Source of the DNA: Rhodospirillaceae bacterium
GTDB lineage: Bacteria; Pseudomonadota; Alphaproteobacteria; MPNO01; UBA2964
Assembly (NCBI GenBank): GCA_002720855.1
Contig: PBIN01000015.1
Coordinates: forward strand, 124,001 to 188,000
Length of the DNA: 64,000 bases
Direction: 5' to 3'
The notes beneath the pieces are model-generated. The model did not search any database. It saw only the letters and a list, made by a program, of their open reading frames with translations, and was not told the origin of the DNA. The first letter of the stretch is position 1. Each line of letters opens with the position of its first letter. The translations under genes were made by a program, and so were the position numbers. Shown here one piece after another: positions 25,827-35,034 of the stretch.

Positions 25827-27155
25827 ATGCCCGACTCAGCGCATAGACCGATCAACGATCTTCAATCGTACTGGATGCCTTTTACGGCAAATCAACAATT
25901 CAAATCGGCACCACGCATGCTGGTGAGCGCTAAAGGTATGTATTACAAAACCGATACGGGCAGAGAAGTTCTCGACGGCGTCTCGGGAATGTGGTGTGTC
26001 AACGCCGGCCACAACCGTGACCCGATTACGGAAGCGATCCGTGAACAGGCCGGCCAAATGGATTACGCAACCGCATTCCAGATAGGTCATCCACTTGCAT
26101 TTGAAGTTGCCAATCGACTGACGGCAATCTTGCCGGAAAATTTGGAACATGTGTTCTTCGCCAATTCAGGATCAGAAGCCGTCGACACCGCGCTCAAAAT
26201 TGCGTTGGCGTATCACCGGGCGCGCGGAGAAGGCACGCGCACCAGATTTATTGGTCGGGAACGGGGGTATCACGGAGTTGGATTTGGCGGGACAGCCGTC
26301 GGTGGCATCGTCAATAACCGTAAGCAGTTCGGAAACATGCTCGGCGGTGTCGATCATCTGCCCCACACCCATAACCTCGAAAAAAATGCCTTTAGCCGCG
26401 GGCAACCAGAATGGGGTGCGGATCTGGCGGATGACCTCGAAAGGCTAGTTGCCCTCCATGACGCTTCGACAATCGCTGCGGTAATCGTAGAACCGATGGC
26501 TGGTTCCACAGGTGTCCTCGTACCACCGGTAGGATATCTTGAGCGATTGAGAACAATTTGTGACCGCCATGGAATCCTGCTGATTTTCGATGAAGTCATT
26601 ACGGGGTTTGGGCGTACGGGCGCGGCATTCGGAGCTGAGCGGTTCAGCGTTAAGCCCGATTTAATGACAATGGCCAAGGGACTCACCAATGGCGCCGTTC
26701 CAATGTCGGCAGTAGCCACAACACGCGGGATTTACGACGCGATGATGGACGGTCCGCCGGACGTTATTGAGCTCTTCCATGGCTATACATACTCCGCGCA
26801 CCCACTTGCTTGCGCCGCAGCCCTTGCCTCATTGGATTTGTATCTGGAGGAGGGGCTATTTGATCGCGCGAGCGAGCTCGCCTCATATTGGGAAGAATCG
26901 GTTCACTCTCTCAAGGACGCCAAGAACGTAATCGACATTCGCAATATTGGCCTAGTCGCTGGAATCGAACTTAAACCAAGAGGTGATGACCCAGCGAAGC
27001 GGGGATATGATTGTTTTGTCCGTTGTTTTGAGGAGGGCTTGCTGTTTCGCCAGACCGGCGACACCATCGCTTTAGCACCGCCTCTCATAATCCAAAAATC
27101 TGAAATCGACCATATCGTCGACACTTTGGGAAAGATCTTGAACGAACTTCAATAA
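25827..27155 (+). CDS. Class III aminotransferase (omega-amino acid:pyruvate type)
   Basis: 442 residues from the ATG at 25827, which has AAGGG eight bases upstream; the ATG at 25812 overlaps that signal. It begins QSYWMPFTANQQFKSAPRM, typical of beta-alanine/omega-amino acid:pyruvate transaminases. The PLP-binding features are NSGSEAVDTALK (about residue 112), LLIFDEVITGFGRTG and the Schiff-base lysine in MTMAKGLTNGAVPMS (about 280). It starts a run of + strand genes into the purine operon. A role in handling beta-alanine or ureido-amino acids is possible but not shown. Confidence 0.88.
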   Translation: MPDSAHRPINDLQSYWMPFTANQQFKSAPRMLVSAKGMYYKTDTGREVLDGVSGMWCVNAGHNRDPITEAIREQAGQMDYATAFQIGHPLAFEVANRLTAILPENLEHVFFANSGSEAVDTALKIALAYHRARGEGTRTRFIGRERGYHGVGFGGTAVGGIVNNRKQFGNMLGGVDHLPHTHNLEKNAFSRGQPEWGADLADDLERLVALHDASTIAAVIVEPMAGSTGVLVPPVGYLERLRTICDRHGILLIFDEVITGFGRTGAAFGAERFSVKPDLMTMAKGLTNGAVPMSAVATTRGIYDAMMDGPPDVIELFHGYTYSAHPLACAAALASLDLYLEEGLFDRASELASYWEESVHSLKDAKNVIDIRNIGLVAGIELKPRGDDPAKRGYDCFVRCFEEGLLFRQTGDTIALAPPLIIQKSEIDHIVDTLGKILNELQ

Positions 27156-27194
27156 ACATCAGCGACAGATCGCCGAATTCGGGAGGAAACGATC

Positions 27195-28856
27195 ATGAGC
27201 GTAGCTGCACTAAGTCCAGATCTAATATTGACGAATGGCGTCATTCTGACGGCGGACAAAAATAACAACCAAGCAGAGGCGGTAGCCGTTTGGAACGGCA
27301 AAATTGGGGCTGTTGGATCCAAAAGCGAAATTGACAGTTTGGGTGATGCCCGAACCCAGACGATTGATCTAAAAGGTCGTTGCGTTCTTCCTGGCCTCAC
27401 TGACCCGCACGTTCACTTCGCCGATGGCGGAGCCTCAATGATGCATCGTCTCGATTGTCGCGATTTTTATTCCAACGTTCGCTCAATTCCACAAATTGTA
27501 GAAAAAATTTCAGAGCAGGCCCAATCGCAAGCACCCGGCAGCTGGGTTATCGCCCATGGCAGCCCTATGCAGGACTTTCGCATGCCGGAAGGCCGTTTCC
27601 CCAACAGACACGAATTGGATGCCGCATCACCAAACAACCCTGTTTCGATCAACTTTGGTGCTCATATAACGATTGCCAATTCCAAAGCACTCGAGATTGC
27701 CGGTATCAACAAAAGCACGGAAACGCCAGCGGGTGGTGCCATTGAGGTTGACGAGAGTGGCGAATTAACCGGCAAACTGGTTGAACGGGCTCAATACCTG
27801 GTTCGCTCGGTAATTCCCGAGTACAGCTACGATCAAATGAAGAAAGGCATTTTGTTTGCCTCTGATCGCTGCTTGGCGCGCGGCATAACCAATATCCATG
27901 ACATCGTCACCAACCAGGAATCAATTCGTGCCTATCAGGAGTTGGCACAAGCAGAAGAGTTACCCATTCGCGTGAGCCTTCTGATACGGGTAATTGAAGC
28001 GGCAATTCAGAAGGAAAGTCTGCTCAACTTGGGTATTAAAACCGGGTTTGGCGATGACTGGTTGCGCATTGGTGGCGTGAAAATGTCGATCGACGGTGGG
28101 ATTACGGGCCACGTCGCCAAATTCTATGAACCCTATGTCGATGACCCTTGTCACGAAGGGCTCATCAGGATTGAGCAAGACGAGCTGGACGAGACCGTCA
28201 GCGCCTACCATAAGGCCGGACATCGAATCTGCATCCATGCCATTGGCGACGTTGCAATGGATATGGCCTTGCGCTCGCTGGATGGTGTTTTGAAGGAAGA
28301 CCCGCGCGATGATCATCGCCACCGCATCGAACATCTTGGCAATTGGCTCGTCAACGACGAAAGGCTCGACCTCATCAAGCGTAACCAGATTCTACCTGTC
28401 CCAAACATTCCTTTTATGCATTTTATCTGGGAGTCTTTACTTGCCTGCATTGGCGATGAACGGCTTGAAGACAGTTTCAATATTCGAACGATGCTGGATG
28501 CTGGTTTGCAAATTACGTCGGGATCAGATGGGCCCGCCTACTGGCCGTTGGATTCCTTGCGGGACCTCGGGACAGCGGTATCAAGACAAACGTGGACAGG
28601 GAAAGTTGTCGGTCCGGATCAATCGATTACGGTCGACGAAGCGATCCGTATGTTCACTATCAATGCCGCTTACAACGCGTTTGAAGAAAAAATCAAAGGT
28701 TCTATCGAGGTCGGCAAGATCGCTGACTTCGCGATTCTTGCGGAGAATCCGCACGATATCGAACCAACGAAAATAAAAGATATCCCCGTGGACATGACCA
28801 TTGTGGATGGGAAAATGGCGTTTTTTAGGGACGGTGCCGAAGGGCTAACTGCCTAA
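27195..28856 (+). CDS. Amidohydrolase family 3 (YtcJ-like) metal hydrolase
   Basis: 553 residues. The N-terminal beta-sandwich is followed by the metal motif GLTDPHVHFADGG (HxH at about residues 75-77). Later metal residues lie in ICIHAIGDVAMDMAL and RHRIEHLGNW, and the C-terminal aspartate in TSGSDGPAYWPLD (about 440). This matches YtcJ/AtzF-neighbour amidohydrolases that act on cyclic or acyl amides. GGGAGGAAACGATC precedes the ATG, 40 bases after the aminotransferase stop. The substrate is unknown. Confidence 0.85.
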   Translation: MSVAALSPDLILTNGVILTADKNNNQAEAVAVWNGKIGAVGSKSEIDSLGDARTQTIDLKGRCVLPGLTDPHVHFADGGASMMHRLDCRDFYSNVRSIPQIVEKISEQAQSQAPGSWVIAHGSPMQDFRMPEGRFPNRHELDAASPNNPVSINFGAHITIANSKALEIAGINKSTETPAGGAIEVDESGELTGKLVERAQYLVRSVIPEYSYDQMKKGILFASDRCLARGITNIHDIVTNQESIRAYQELAQAEELPIRVSLLIRVIEAAIQKESLLNLGIKTGFGDDWLRIGGVKMSIDGGITGHVAKFYEPYVDDPCHEGLIRIEQDELDETVSAYHKAGHRICIHAIGDVAMDMALRSLDGVLKEDPRDDHRHRIEHLGNWLVNDERLDLIKRNQILPVPNIPFMHFIWESLLACIGDERLEDSFNIRTMLDAGLQITSGSDGPAYWPLDSLRDLGTAVSRQTWTGKVVGPDQSITVDEAIRMFTINAAYNAFEEKIKGSIEVGKIADFAILAENPHDIEPTKIKDIPVDMTIVDGKMAFFRDGAEGLTA

Positions 28857-28952
28857 AGCCATTTATTGAGCCAAGTCGCCTGGTCGTGTAAAAAATGTTA
28901 GAGGAAATTCATCGGCGATACCTGCCTGCAGGGTAATTCAAAAAGTTTCGAT

Positions 28953-30221
28953 ATGACGGAAAATGTAATCCGAGACATCGCGCGCCGTGCGGCAGCGCAT
29001 ATCGATGAGCACCGCTTATGGCGCCGTCATATGGAAATGTCGGAAATTGGCGCGATCCCCAATAATGGCGTAAATCGTCAAGCTCTGTCGAAATCCGATA
29101 TTGCCGCGAGACAAACACTGATTGACTGGGCACGGGCACGCGATTTTAAAATCAGTCAGGACGAAATCGGCAATTTGTTTATCCGACGCCATGGCGATGG
29201 TTCAAATGCCGTTCCGGTAATGACCGGCAGCCATATGGACAGTCAACCATGCGGTGGCCGGTTCGACGGCATCTACGGTGTGTTGGCAGGCTTGGAGGCT
29301 ATTGAAGCACTCGAGGATGCCAATATAGAGACCATGCGGCCAATTGATGTGGTCGCATGGACGAATGAGGAAGGTAGCCGTTTTGACCCGGGTGGTATGG
29401 GGTCTATGGTTTTTACCGGCATCGCAAAGGTCGATGACTTCGCCCACATTCAAGACGCGGATGGAAAATACTTTGCCCACGCACTAGAGGAGACGCTAAA
29501 GGCGACACCCGTTGATAGCGAACGGCCAACGCAACACCCCATAACGGCTTATCTTGAAGCTCACATCGAACAGGGGCCTGTCCTCGAGAATACCGGCAAC
29601 ACCATCGGAGCTGTAACTGGTATCCAGGGCTCCCGGCGGTTTCAAATCAACATATCAGGCGAATCCGCGCATGCCGGCACCGCTCCACTAAAGTCACGAC
29701 GCGATGCTCTGCAGTCGGCATTGCGTTGTTTAACCGCCTTAAACGAGGTGATGGACGATCCTGACGACATCCTGCGTTACACCGTGGGCAAACTTCTCAT
29801 TACGCCGAACTCGCCAAATGCTGTCGCCAGCCGGGCTGAATTCTCAATCGATCTCCGGCACCCTGATGAAATGGTCCTTGAAAACCTCAGCGGCGAAATC
29901 GGTGACACCTGCACCAGAGCAGCCCCACCCTGCGAGATTGAAGTTTTGCAAACGTTTCGTAAAACGCCCGAAGACTTTAATTCGGAAATTGTCAGTTCTG
30001 TCGAATCCGCCTCGAAGGCACTTGGGTTTCCGACAATGAAATTACCATCGGGGGCATTTCATGACGCCGGCGTGATGGCACCCTATTGTCCATCAGCAAT
30101 GATATTCGTCCCCTGTGCGGGTGGAATCAGCCATAATGAAGCGGAATTTGCCACGGCATCAGATTTAGCGGCGGGTGCGAAGGTACTTGCCGCCTGTCTG
30201 GTAGAACTTGGTGCCAAATAG
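28953..30221 (+). CDS. Allantoate amidohydrolase-like zinc hydrolase (AllC/HpxK family)
   Basis: 422 residues of the M20 peptidase-like hydantoinase/carbamoylase family, which includes allantoate amidohydrolase, ureidoglycolate hydrolase and N-carbamoyl-amino-acid hydrolases. Metal and catalytic motifs are TGSHMDSQPCGGRFDGIYGV (about residues 87-106), WTNEEGSRFDPGGMGS, EAHIEQGPVLE and SGESAHAGTAP. Within this operon the allantoate-to-ureidoglycine step is the best fit: ring opening by PuuE makes allantoate, and the downstream genes act on oxalurate. It precedes the small FdrA-domain gene by 18 bases. Confidence 0.85.
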   Translation: MTENVIRDIARRAAAHIDEHRLWRRHMEMSEIGAIPNNGVNRQALSKSDIAARQTLIDWARARDFKISQDEIGNLFIRRHGDGSNAVPVMTGSHMDSQPCGGRFDGIYGVLAGLEAIEALEDANIETMRPIDVVAWTNEEGSRFDPGGMGSMVFTGIAKVDDFAHIQDADGKYFAHALEETLKATPVDSERPTQHPITAYLEAHIEQGPVLENTGNTIGAVTGIQGSRRFQINISGESAHAGTAPLKSRRDALQSALRCLTALNEVMDDPDDILRYTVGKLLITPNSPNAVASRAEFSIDLRHPDEMVLENLSGEIGDTCTRAAPPCEIEVLQTFRKTPEDFNSEIVSSVESASKALGFPTMKLPSGAFHDAGVMAPYCPSAMIFVPCAGGISHNEAEFATASDLAAGAKVLAACLVELGAK

Positions 30222-30239
30222 CTGAATTGGAGAAAGACT

Positions 30240-30422
30240 ATGCCGTCCGATAAAAGTCAGAGATCAACCCTGGGCGGCGAAATTTTCGTCATAAATGTCG
30301 GGTTGGAAAAGTTCGCCGTTGAGTTATCTGAACAGAACGTCCCGGTCATTCAGGTCGATTGGAAGCCTCCTGCCGGAGGCGATACCGAGCTCGCGGCACT
30401 TCTGTCGAAGATGGGCCTCTAA
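30240..30422 (+). CDS. 60-residue stand-alone FdrA/AllG-associated small domain
   Basis: The core is IFVINVGLEKFAVELSEQN followed by VPVIQVDWKPPAGGD. This resembles a short module normally fused to FdrA or YlbE-type proteins (pattern V.N.GLE.F...L..Q...V..VDW.PPA.GD); that family recollection is from memory. Here it is a separate gene with GGAGAAAGACT before the ATG, 17 bases ahead of allG. It probably forms part of the oxamate transcarbamylase complex. It is short enough to be missed by automated annotation. Confidence 0.7.
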   Translation: MPSDKSQRSTLGGEIFVINVGLEKFAVELSEQNVPVIQVDWKPPAGGDTELAALLSKMGL

Positions 30423-30438
30423 AGGCTGGACAATACAA

Positions 30439-31689
30439 ATGCAGCTCATTGAACAAGGCAATCAAGAAGCCATTAGGCGCATGCTCAGCGCCGAGCCAGT
30501 CCTTATTGACGTCGTACCGGCGAAAGAAATTGTTCCCGGCCTGAAAGATCGCATGATCCTTCACGCTGGACCACCGATCACTTGGGATCGAATGTGCGGC
30601 CCAATGCAGGGTGCGATAGCGGGAATTATTGTTTTTGAAGGCTGGGCGAAAGACCTCGATGCAGCACTGGATATGGCCGCTGCAGGTGAAATTGAATTTG
30701 ACCCGAACCATCATCATGACGCCGTTGGCCCGATGACAGGCATGACGACTGTCAGCCAGCCAATGCTCGTGGTCGAAAACAAAACCGGTGGCAATAGGGC
30801 CTACTGCGCCATCAATGAAGGGCTTGGCAAGGTCATGCGGTTTGGCGGAAATGACCAAGAGGTCCTCAATCGGCTTGCCTGGATTCGCGATGTTCTTGGA
30901 CCGGGGATGGGCGGAGCGCTAAGGGAAATGGGCGGCATAGAATTGAAACCCCTTATTGCTCGCGGTTTGTCGATGGGCGATGAGATGCATCAGCGCAATG
31001 TCGCTTGTTCGGGCCTCGTCCTGCGCGCTATCGCATCTTCGATGGCAAAAACCAGTAAAGACGCAACAGCATTGTCGGAAGCACTGGCTTTCATCAGTGC
31101 CAACGATCAATTCCACCTCAATATCGCAATGGCGATGGGGAAAGCGATTATGGATCCTCTGCGCGATATCGAGGGGTCTTCGATCGTCACCGCAATGTCT
31201 CGCAACGGAACAGAGTTTGGTATTCGCGTCAGCGGCACCGGAGATGAATGGTTTACTGCACCCGTAGAAATGCCGGAGGGACTTTACTTTGCCGGCTACA
31301 CGGAAGCGGATGCAAATCCCGATATGGGCGATTCAACCATTGTCGAGACGATCGGGCTGGGCGGCTTTGCAATGGGCGCTTCGCCGGCGGTTGCAGGCTT
31401 TGTCGGCGCGGGTGCCGCATCAGAAGCGGCCAACTACACTCATCGTATGGGCGAAATTTGTGCAAGCGAGAATCCCGAATGGACCATTCCGGCGATGGAT
31501 TATCTCGGTGTACCAACCGGCATCGATATCCGTCTTGTGGTTGAAACCGGTATCGTCCCAACCATTAACACCGGCATCGCCCATCGCGAACCCGGTGTAG
31601 GACAGGTCGGGGCCGGCGTCGTCCGGGCACCAATGGCTTGCTTTGAACAGGCGGTCAGGCGTCTCGCAGAGAAGCTAGGAATTTCCTGA
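30439..31689 (+). CDS. allG: Oxamate carbamoyltransferase subunit AllG-like (YlbE, DUF1116)
   Basis: 416 residues from the ATG at 30439; a longer frame that runs back through the small-domain gene in another phase was not used. DUF1116 blocks are MILHAGPPITWDRMCGPMQ (about residues 35-53), IVFEGWAKDLDAA, and a central GMGGALREMGGIELKPLIAR. The C-terminal block is PTINTGIAHREPGVGQVGAG. With FdrA and YlbF homologues it forms the enzyme that converts oxalurate and phosphate to oxamate and carbamoyl phosphate. Its stop overlaps the fdrA start. A distant second copy lies at 55088-56284. Confidence 0.88.
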   Translation: MQLIEQGNQEAIRRMLSAEPVLIDVVPAKEIVPGLKDRMILHAGPPITWDRMCGPMQGAIAGIIVFEGWAKDLDAALDMAAAGEIEFDPNHHHDAVGPMTGMTTVSQPMLVVENKTGGNRAYCAINEGLGKVMRFGGNDQEVLNRLAWIRDVLGPGMGGALREMGGIELKPLIARGLSMGDEMHQRNVACSGLVLRAIASSMAKTSKDATALSEALAFISANDQFHLNIAMAMGKAIMDPLRDIEGSSIVTAMSRNGTEFGIRVSGTGDEWFTAPVEMPEGLYFAGYTEADANPDMGDSTIVETIGLGGFAMGASPAVAGFVGAGAASEAANYTHRMGEICASENPEWTIPAMDYLGVPTGIDIRLVVETGIVPTINTGIAHREPGVGQVGAGVVRAPMACFEQAVRRLAEKLGIS

Positions 31690-33179
31690 TGGAATTCACG
31701 CTCAACAAAGTATTGCAAGGATTCTACAAGGATTCAGTCGCTCTCATGCGGCTTTCTCGCGATCTTGTCGCTATGGAAGGCGTCAACGAAGCAGCGCTTA
31801 TGATAGGATCTCCTTCAAATAAACAAATATTACGTGATGCAGGACTACTGGCATCAGAAGGTGACGCGGCTGAAGGCGGCGATCTTGTGGTTGCAATCCG
31901 CGCAAAAGATTCAAAAGCCGCCCACGCCGCCGCGGAGGCCATAGAGCCCCAAATCATGAGCCAAACGCGCGCCAGTGATGATGATATTGACTGGCGGCCA
32001 CAATCGATCCGCAGCGCTGCCAAAGCTAGTCCGGATGCCAACCTCGCCCTGATTTCAGTACCCGGAGAATTTGCTGCCGCTGAAGCCCGCAAGGCATTAA
32101 GCCGTGGGCTGCATGTCATGATGTTTAGTGACAACGTCTCAGTCGAAGATGAAATTGCTTTAAAGATCCAGGCGCGCGAACGAGGGTTGCTAATGATGGG
32201 ACCCGACTGCGGCACTGCAATCCTGGATGGTGTACCCCTGGCGTTTGCAAACAACGTAGCCGGGGGAGAAATAGGAATTGTCGGGGCTTCGGGTACCGGA
32301 ATTCAGGAAGTCACAACGCTGATTTCTAATAATGGTGGCGGCATTTCGCAGGCTATTGGTGTCGGCGGCAGAGACCTCAAAAATGAGGTAGGAGGCATTT
32401 CAACATTGTTGGGAATTGACCGGCTCGATTCTGACCCGTCCACATCTCACATTGTTCTGATTTCAAAACCGCCGGGCGACAGGGTGCTACCAAAGATATT
32501 GGACCGGATAACCGAGAGCTCAAAACCCTTCACAATTTGTTTCATAGGTGCGTCCAATTTCAACGTTCCAGCCAACGCCACGGTTACGCGAACCTTAAAA
32601 GAGGCTGCTCAATCAGCGCTCGGCGGCAAATCAATTGGAAGTGAGATAGTGTCGAAGAATCAGGTTTCTAAAGAAGGAAAACAAATTCGGGGTTTGTATT
32701 CGGGTGGTACGCTCGCAGCGGAGTCTCAGGTTATCCTGCTTGATGCGGGGTTAGAGGTTGCTTCAAATGCCGCTGTGCCGGGTGCGAGCGATCTAAAAAA
32801 CGCGGCTGGGATGCATCAGATTATCGACCTTGGCGACGATCAATATACCCAAGGCCGCCCGCACCCGATGATAGATCCTGAAATTCGGCGGGAGCCGCTA
32901 GAAGAAGCGATGAATAACCCGAATGTTGGCGTCATTTTGATTGATATCGTTATCGGATTCGGTGCGCATCCTGATCCCGCCGGACAACTTGTTTCAATGC
33001 TTGCGGGGACAGATAAGAAGAACCAACCCGAAATCATTGCGTCCATTACGGGAACGGAGCAGGATCCACAAATCCGCTCGACGCAAGTAAAAACCTTGCA
33101 ATCGGCTGGGGTTCACGTTGCAGATTCGAATGCCGATGCGGCAATCGCCGCCCTCCAAATGTTGAGGGTCAACAGCTAA
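31689..33179 (+). CDS. fdrA: FdrA / oxamate carbamoyltransferase subunit AllF-like
   Basis: 496 residues. FdrA resembles a succinyl-CoA synthetase alpha subunit: a CoA-binding-like Rossmann region contains GPDCGTAILDGVPLAFANNV and GIVGASGTGIQEVTTLIS (about residues 180-215), and the C-terminal half has IRGLYSGGTLAAESQ (about 335) and DDQYTQGRPHPMIDP. The N-terminus is EFTLNKVLQGFYKDSVALM, characteristic of FdrA. The ATG shares one base with the allG stop. It is expected to form a complex with AllG and AllH. Confidence 0.9.
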   Translation: MEFTLNKVLQGFYKDSVALMRLSRDLVAMEGVNEAALMIGSPSNKQILRDAGLLASEGDAAEGGDLVVAIRAKDSKAAHAAAEAIEPQIMSQTRASDDDIDWRPQSIRSAAKASPDANLALISVPGEFAAAEARKALSRGLHVMMFSDNVSVEDEIALKIQARERGLLMMGPDCGTAILDGVPLAFANNVAGGEIGIVGASGTGIQEVTTLISNNGGGISQAIGVGGRDLKNEVGGISTLLGIDRLDSDPSTSHIVLISKPPGDRVLPKILDRITESSKPFTICFIGASNFNVPANATVTRTLKEAAQSALGGKSIGSEIVSKNQVSKEGKQIRGLYSGGTLAAESQVILLDAGLEVASNAAVPGASDLKNAAGMHQIIDLGDDQYTQGRPHPMIDPEIRREPLEEAMNNPNVGVILIDIVIGFGAHPDPAGQLVSMLAGTDKKNQPEIIASITGTEQDPQIRSTQVKTLQSAGVHVADSNADAAIAALQMLRVNS

Positions 33180-33191
33180 GGGAGATACGCC

Positions 33192-34160
33192 ATGCCAAAA
33201 GGCGACACGATTCCCACCAAGCTTGTTATTGCAATCGGGGGCAACGCCACTCACCCCGAAGATATTAAAGGCACCTCTAAAGAACAGGAAGAAATAGCTG
33301 CCAAAACCGCAGATGCGTTGCTGCCACTCGCCCAATCGGTTGAACAGTTGATCATTACCCATGGTAACGGTCCTGTTGTCGGAAAAATTTTGATGCGCCA
33401 AGCCCTCACTCGGGATCGTATCGCACCAATGCCCCTCGATATCTGTGTTGCGCATAGCCAGGGCGGTATCGCCTACCTTTTGGTACAGGCCATGGAAAAT
33501 GCCTTGCGAGAGGTTGATGACCCGCGCCACGTCGCCTGCCTACTGACGCAGGTCGAGGTAGATGAAAATGACCCGGCCTTTCAAAACCCAACGAAACCTG
33601 TCGGCCCATTCTTTAGCGAGGAGGATGCAAAATCAGTGCAGGACGAACTAGGCTGGCAGATGGCAGAGGATTCTGGCCGCGGTTGGCGCCATATCGTTCC
33701 TTCCCCAATCCCAAAACATGTCTGTGATATTTCGCTGGTCGAAGTGTTGGCGCAGAGGGGGTCCGTGGTTATCGCGGGCGGCGGCGGCGGCATTCCGGTA
33801 ATTCGCGGTGAAAAAGGGGTCCGGCATGGTGTTTCTGCCGTCGTCGACAAAGACCTCACCTCGGCTCTGATGGCCAATATCCTCGGAATGGACACCTTTA
33901 TGATTCTAACGGCGACGCCGAAGGTCGCGATTAACTTTGGCAAGCCCGATCAGAAGTTTCTCGACCAGGTTACGTTGTCAGATATCAAAGAGTTAAACGT
34001 TGAAGGCCATTTCCCACCTGGCAGTATGGGTCCGAAGATCGATGCAGCGATCCGGTTTCTAGAAAACGGCGGCAAACAGGTCATTATCGCTGATCTCTCC
34101 GAAGCAATGAGTGCACTTCATGGCGACACCGGTACGCGCATCGTTTCCGACGATGGCTGA
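33192..34160 (+). CDS. arcC: Carbamate kinase
   Basis: 322 residues of the amino-acid kinase fold. Motifs are VIAIGGNATHPED (about residues 12-24), ITHGNGPVVG (about 55), VIAGGGGGIPVIRG and DKDLTSALMANIL, with LRE-like substrate contacts between them. It makes ATP from carbamoyl phosphate and ADP, releasing carbamate that decays to ammonia and CO2. In this operon it corresponds to AllK/YbcF of E. coli. AGGGAGATACGCC precedes the ATG, and its stop overlaps the allH start. Confidence 0.93.
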   Translation: MPKGDTIPTKLVIAIGGNATHPEDIKGTSKEQEEIAAKTADALLPLAQSVEQLIITHGNGPVVGKILMRQALTRDRIAPMPLDICVAHSQGGIAYLLVQAMENALREVDDPRHVACLLTQVEVDENDPAFQNPTKPVGPFFSEEDAKSVQDELGWQMAEDSGRGWRHIVPSPIPKHVCDISLVEVLAQRGSVVIAGGGGGIPVIRGEKGVRHGVSAVVDKDLTSALMANILGMDTFMILTATPKVAINFGKPDQKFLDQVTLSDIKELNVEGHFPPGSMGPKIDAAIRFLENGGKQVIIADLSEAMSALHGDTGTRIVSDDG

Positions 34161-35034
34161 CGACTCTGGCGCTCAATCTTTTGCGATCACAGAAGCAGGT
34201 GCGATTGCATTTGATTCAATCAATTTTTCCTCAAAAGGCCGCGTCACCGCCCTTTTCGAACGTAGTTTCTATATTGAAACAGAAGAATGCTGGATGTGTT
34301 TCGGTCCAGATGGTCTTTATCTTGGGCCGTTGAATATCCGTACAAATGCACCGCCGACTATTAATTGGCAGGCAAGTGGCCTATCGGTCGATGATCGGGT
34401 GCGTGCATCATCTTCCGATATTTTTATTGGCAACCGTTTCTCATTTTCATACCGCGATGTGGTCATTTGGCGGCCCGATCCGCCGCCGGTTCTAGAAAAG
34501 GAGAAAATTAGGATCGGGCTTTCCAATATCGCGAACATTGGGACCGAGTTGGCACCATCGGAAGGACTGGCCCCCTATGTGTTCAACACTTCGGACAGAA
34601 GTCACATTCTTTCAAACGCAAAATCTGCAATCGGCAATCTGGAAAAAATATTTCAACGCCAAGATTTTGAGCGTCCTGTTTCGTTGATGATAGGCCTCGG
34701 TCCAGGCCTTACCCCGTCTGGAGATGATTTTCTGGGTGGCATGATGATAACGCTTAAAATTTTAGGAGAAGACAGGCTGCAAGAGGACCTCACGGCGAGA
34801 ATAAAAACCGTCTATTCGGCGACCAATGAAATCAGCCGTGCGCACCTCGACTCTGCCGCGCTGGGTGTGGGCGCTGAACCGCTTCATGCGGCAATCGACT
34901 CTATAATTTCAAATAACGAGACCGAAATGGCAGATGTCTTGAAGCGGGTCAGCGCGATAGGCCATTGTTCGGGATGGGATGCATTGACCGGTGCCGTCGT
35001 TACTTTGCGTGCCTGGTTGGCTCAGGAGTCTTAA
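34153..35034 (+). CDS. allH: Oxamate carbamoyltransferase subunit AllH-like (YlbF, DUF2877)
   Basis: 293 residues. The start ATG at 34153 overlaps the carbamate kinase stop by eight bases; the earlier in-frame ATG at 34111 lies deeper inside arcC and is less likely. The DUF2877 hallmark MIGLGPGLTPSGDDFLGGM appears at about residues 178-196. ISRAHLDSAALGVG and a C-terminal GHCSGWDALTGAVV follow. It is the third subunit of oxamate transcarbamylase. Its stop codon overlaps that of the convergent hpxW-like gene, sharing a TTAA. Confidence 0.88.
   Translation: MADDSGAQSFAITEAGAIAFDSINFSSKGRVTALFERSFYIETEECWMCFGPDGLYLGPLNIRTNAPPTINWQASGLSVDDRVRASSSDIFIGNRFSFSYRDVVIWRPDPPPVLEKEKIRIGLSNIANIGTELAPSEGLAPYVFNTSDRSHILSNAKSAIGNLEKIFQRQDFERPVSLMIGLGPGLTPSGDDFLGGMMITLKILGEDRLQEDLTARIKTVYSATNEISRAHLDSAALGVGAEPLHAAIDSIISNNETEMADVLKRVSAIGHCSGWDALTGAVVTLRAWLAQES

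Noticed and set aside
30346-30858. Open frame of 170 codons on the minus strand across the small FdrA-domain gene and allG
   Set aside because: The + strand carries recognisable domain motifs and overlapping starts. The minus-strand product is a shadow.
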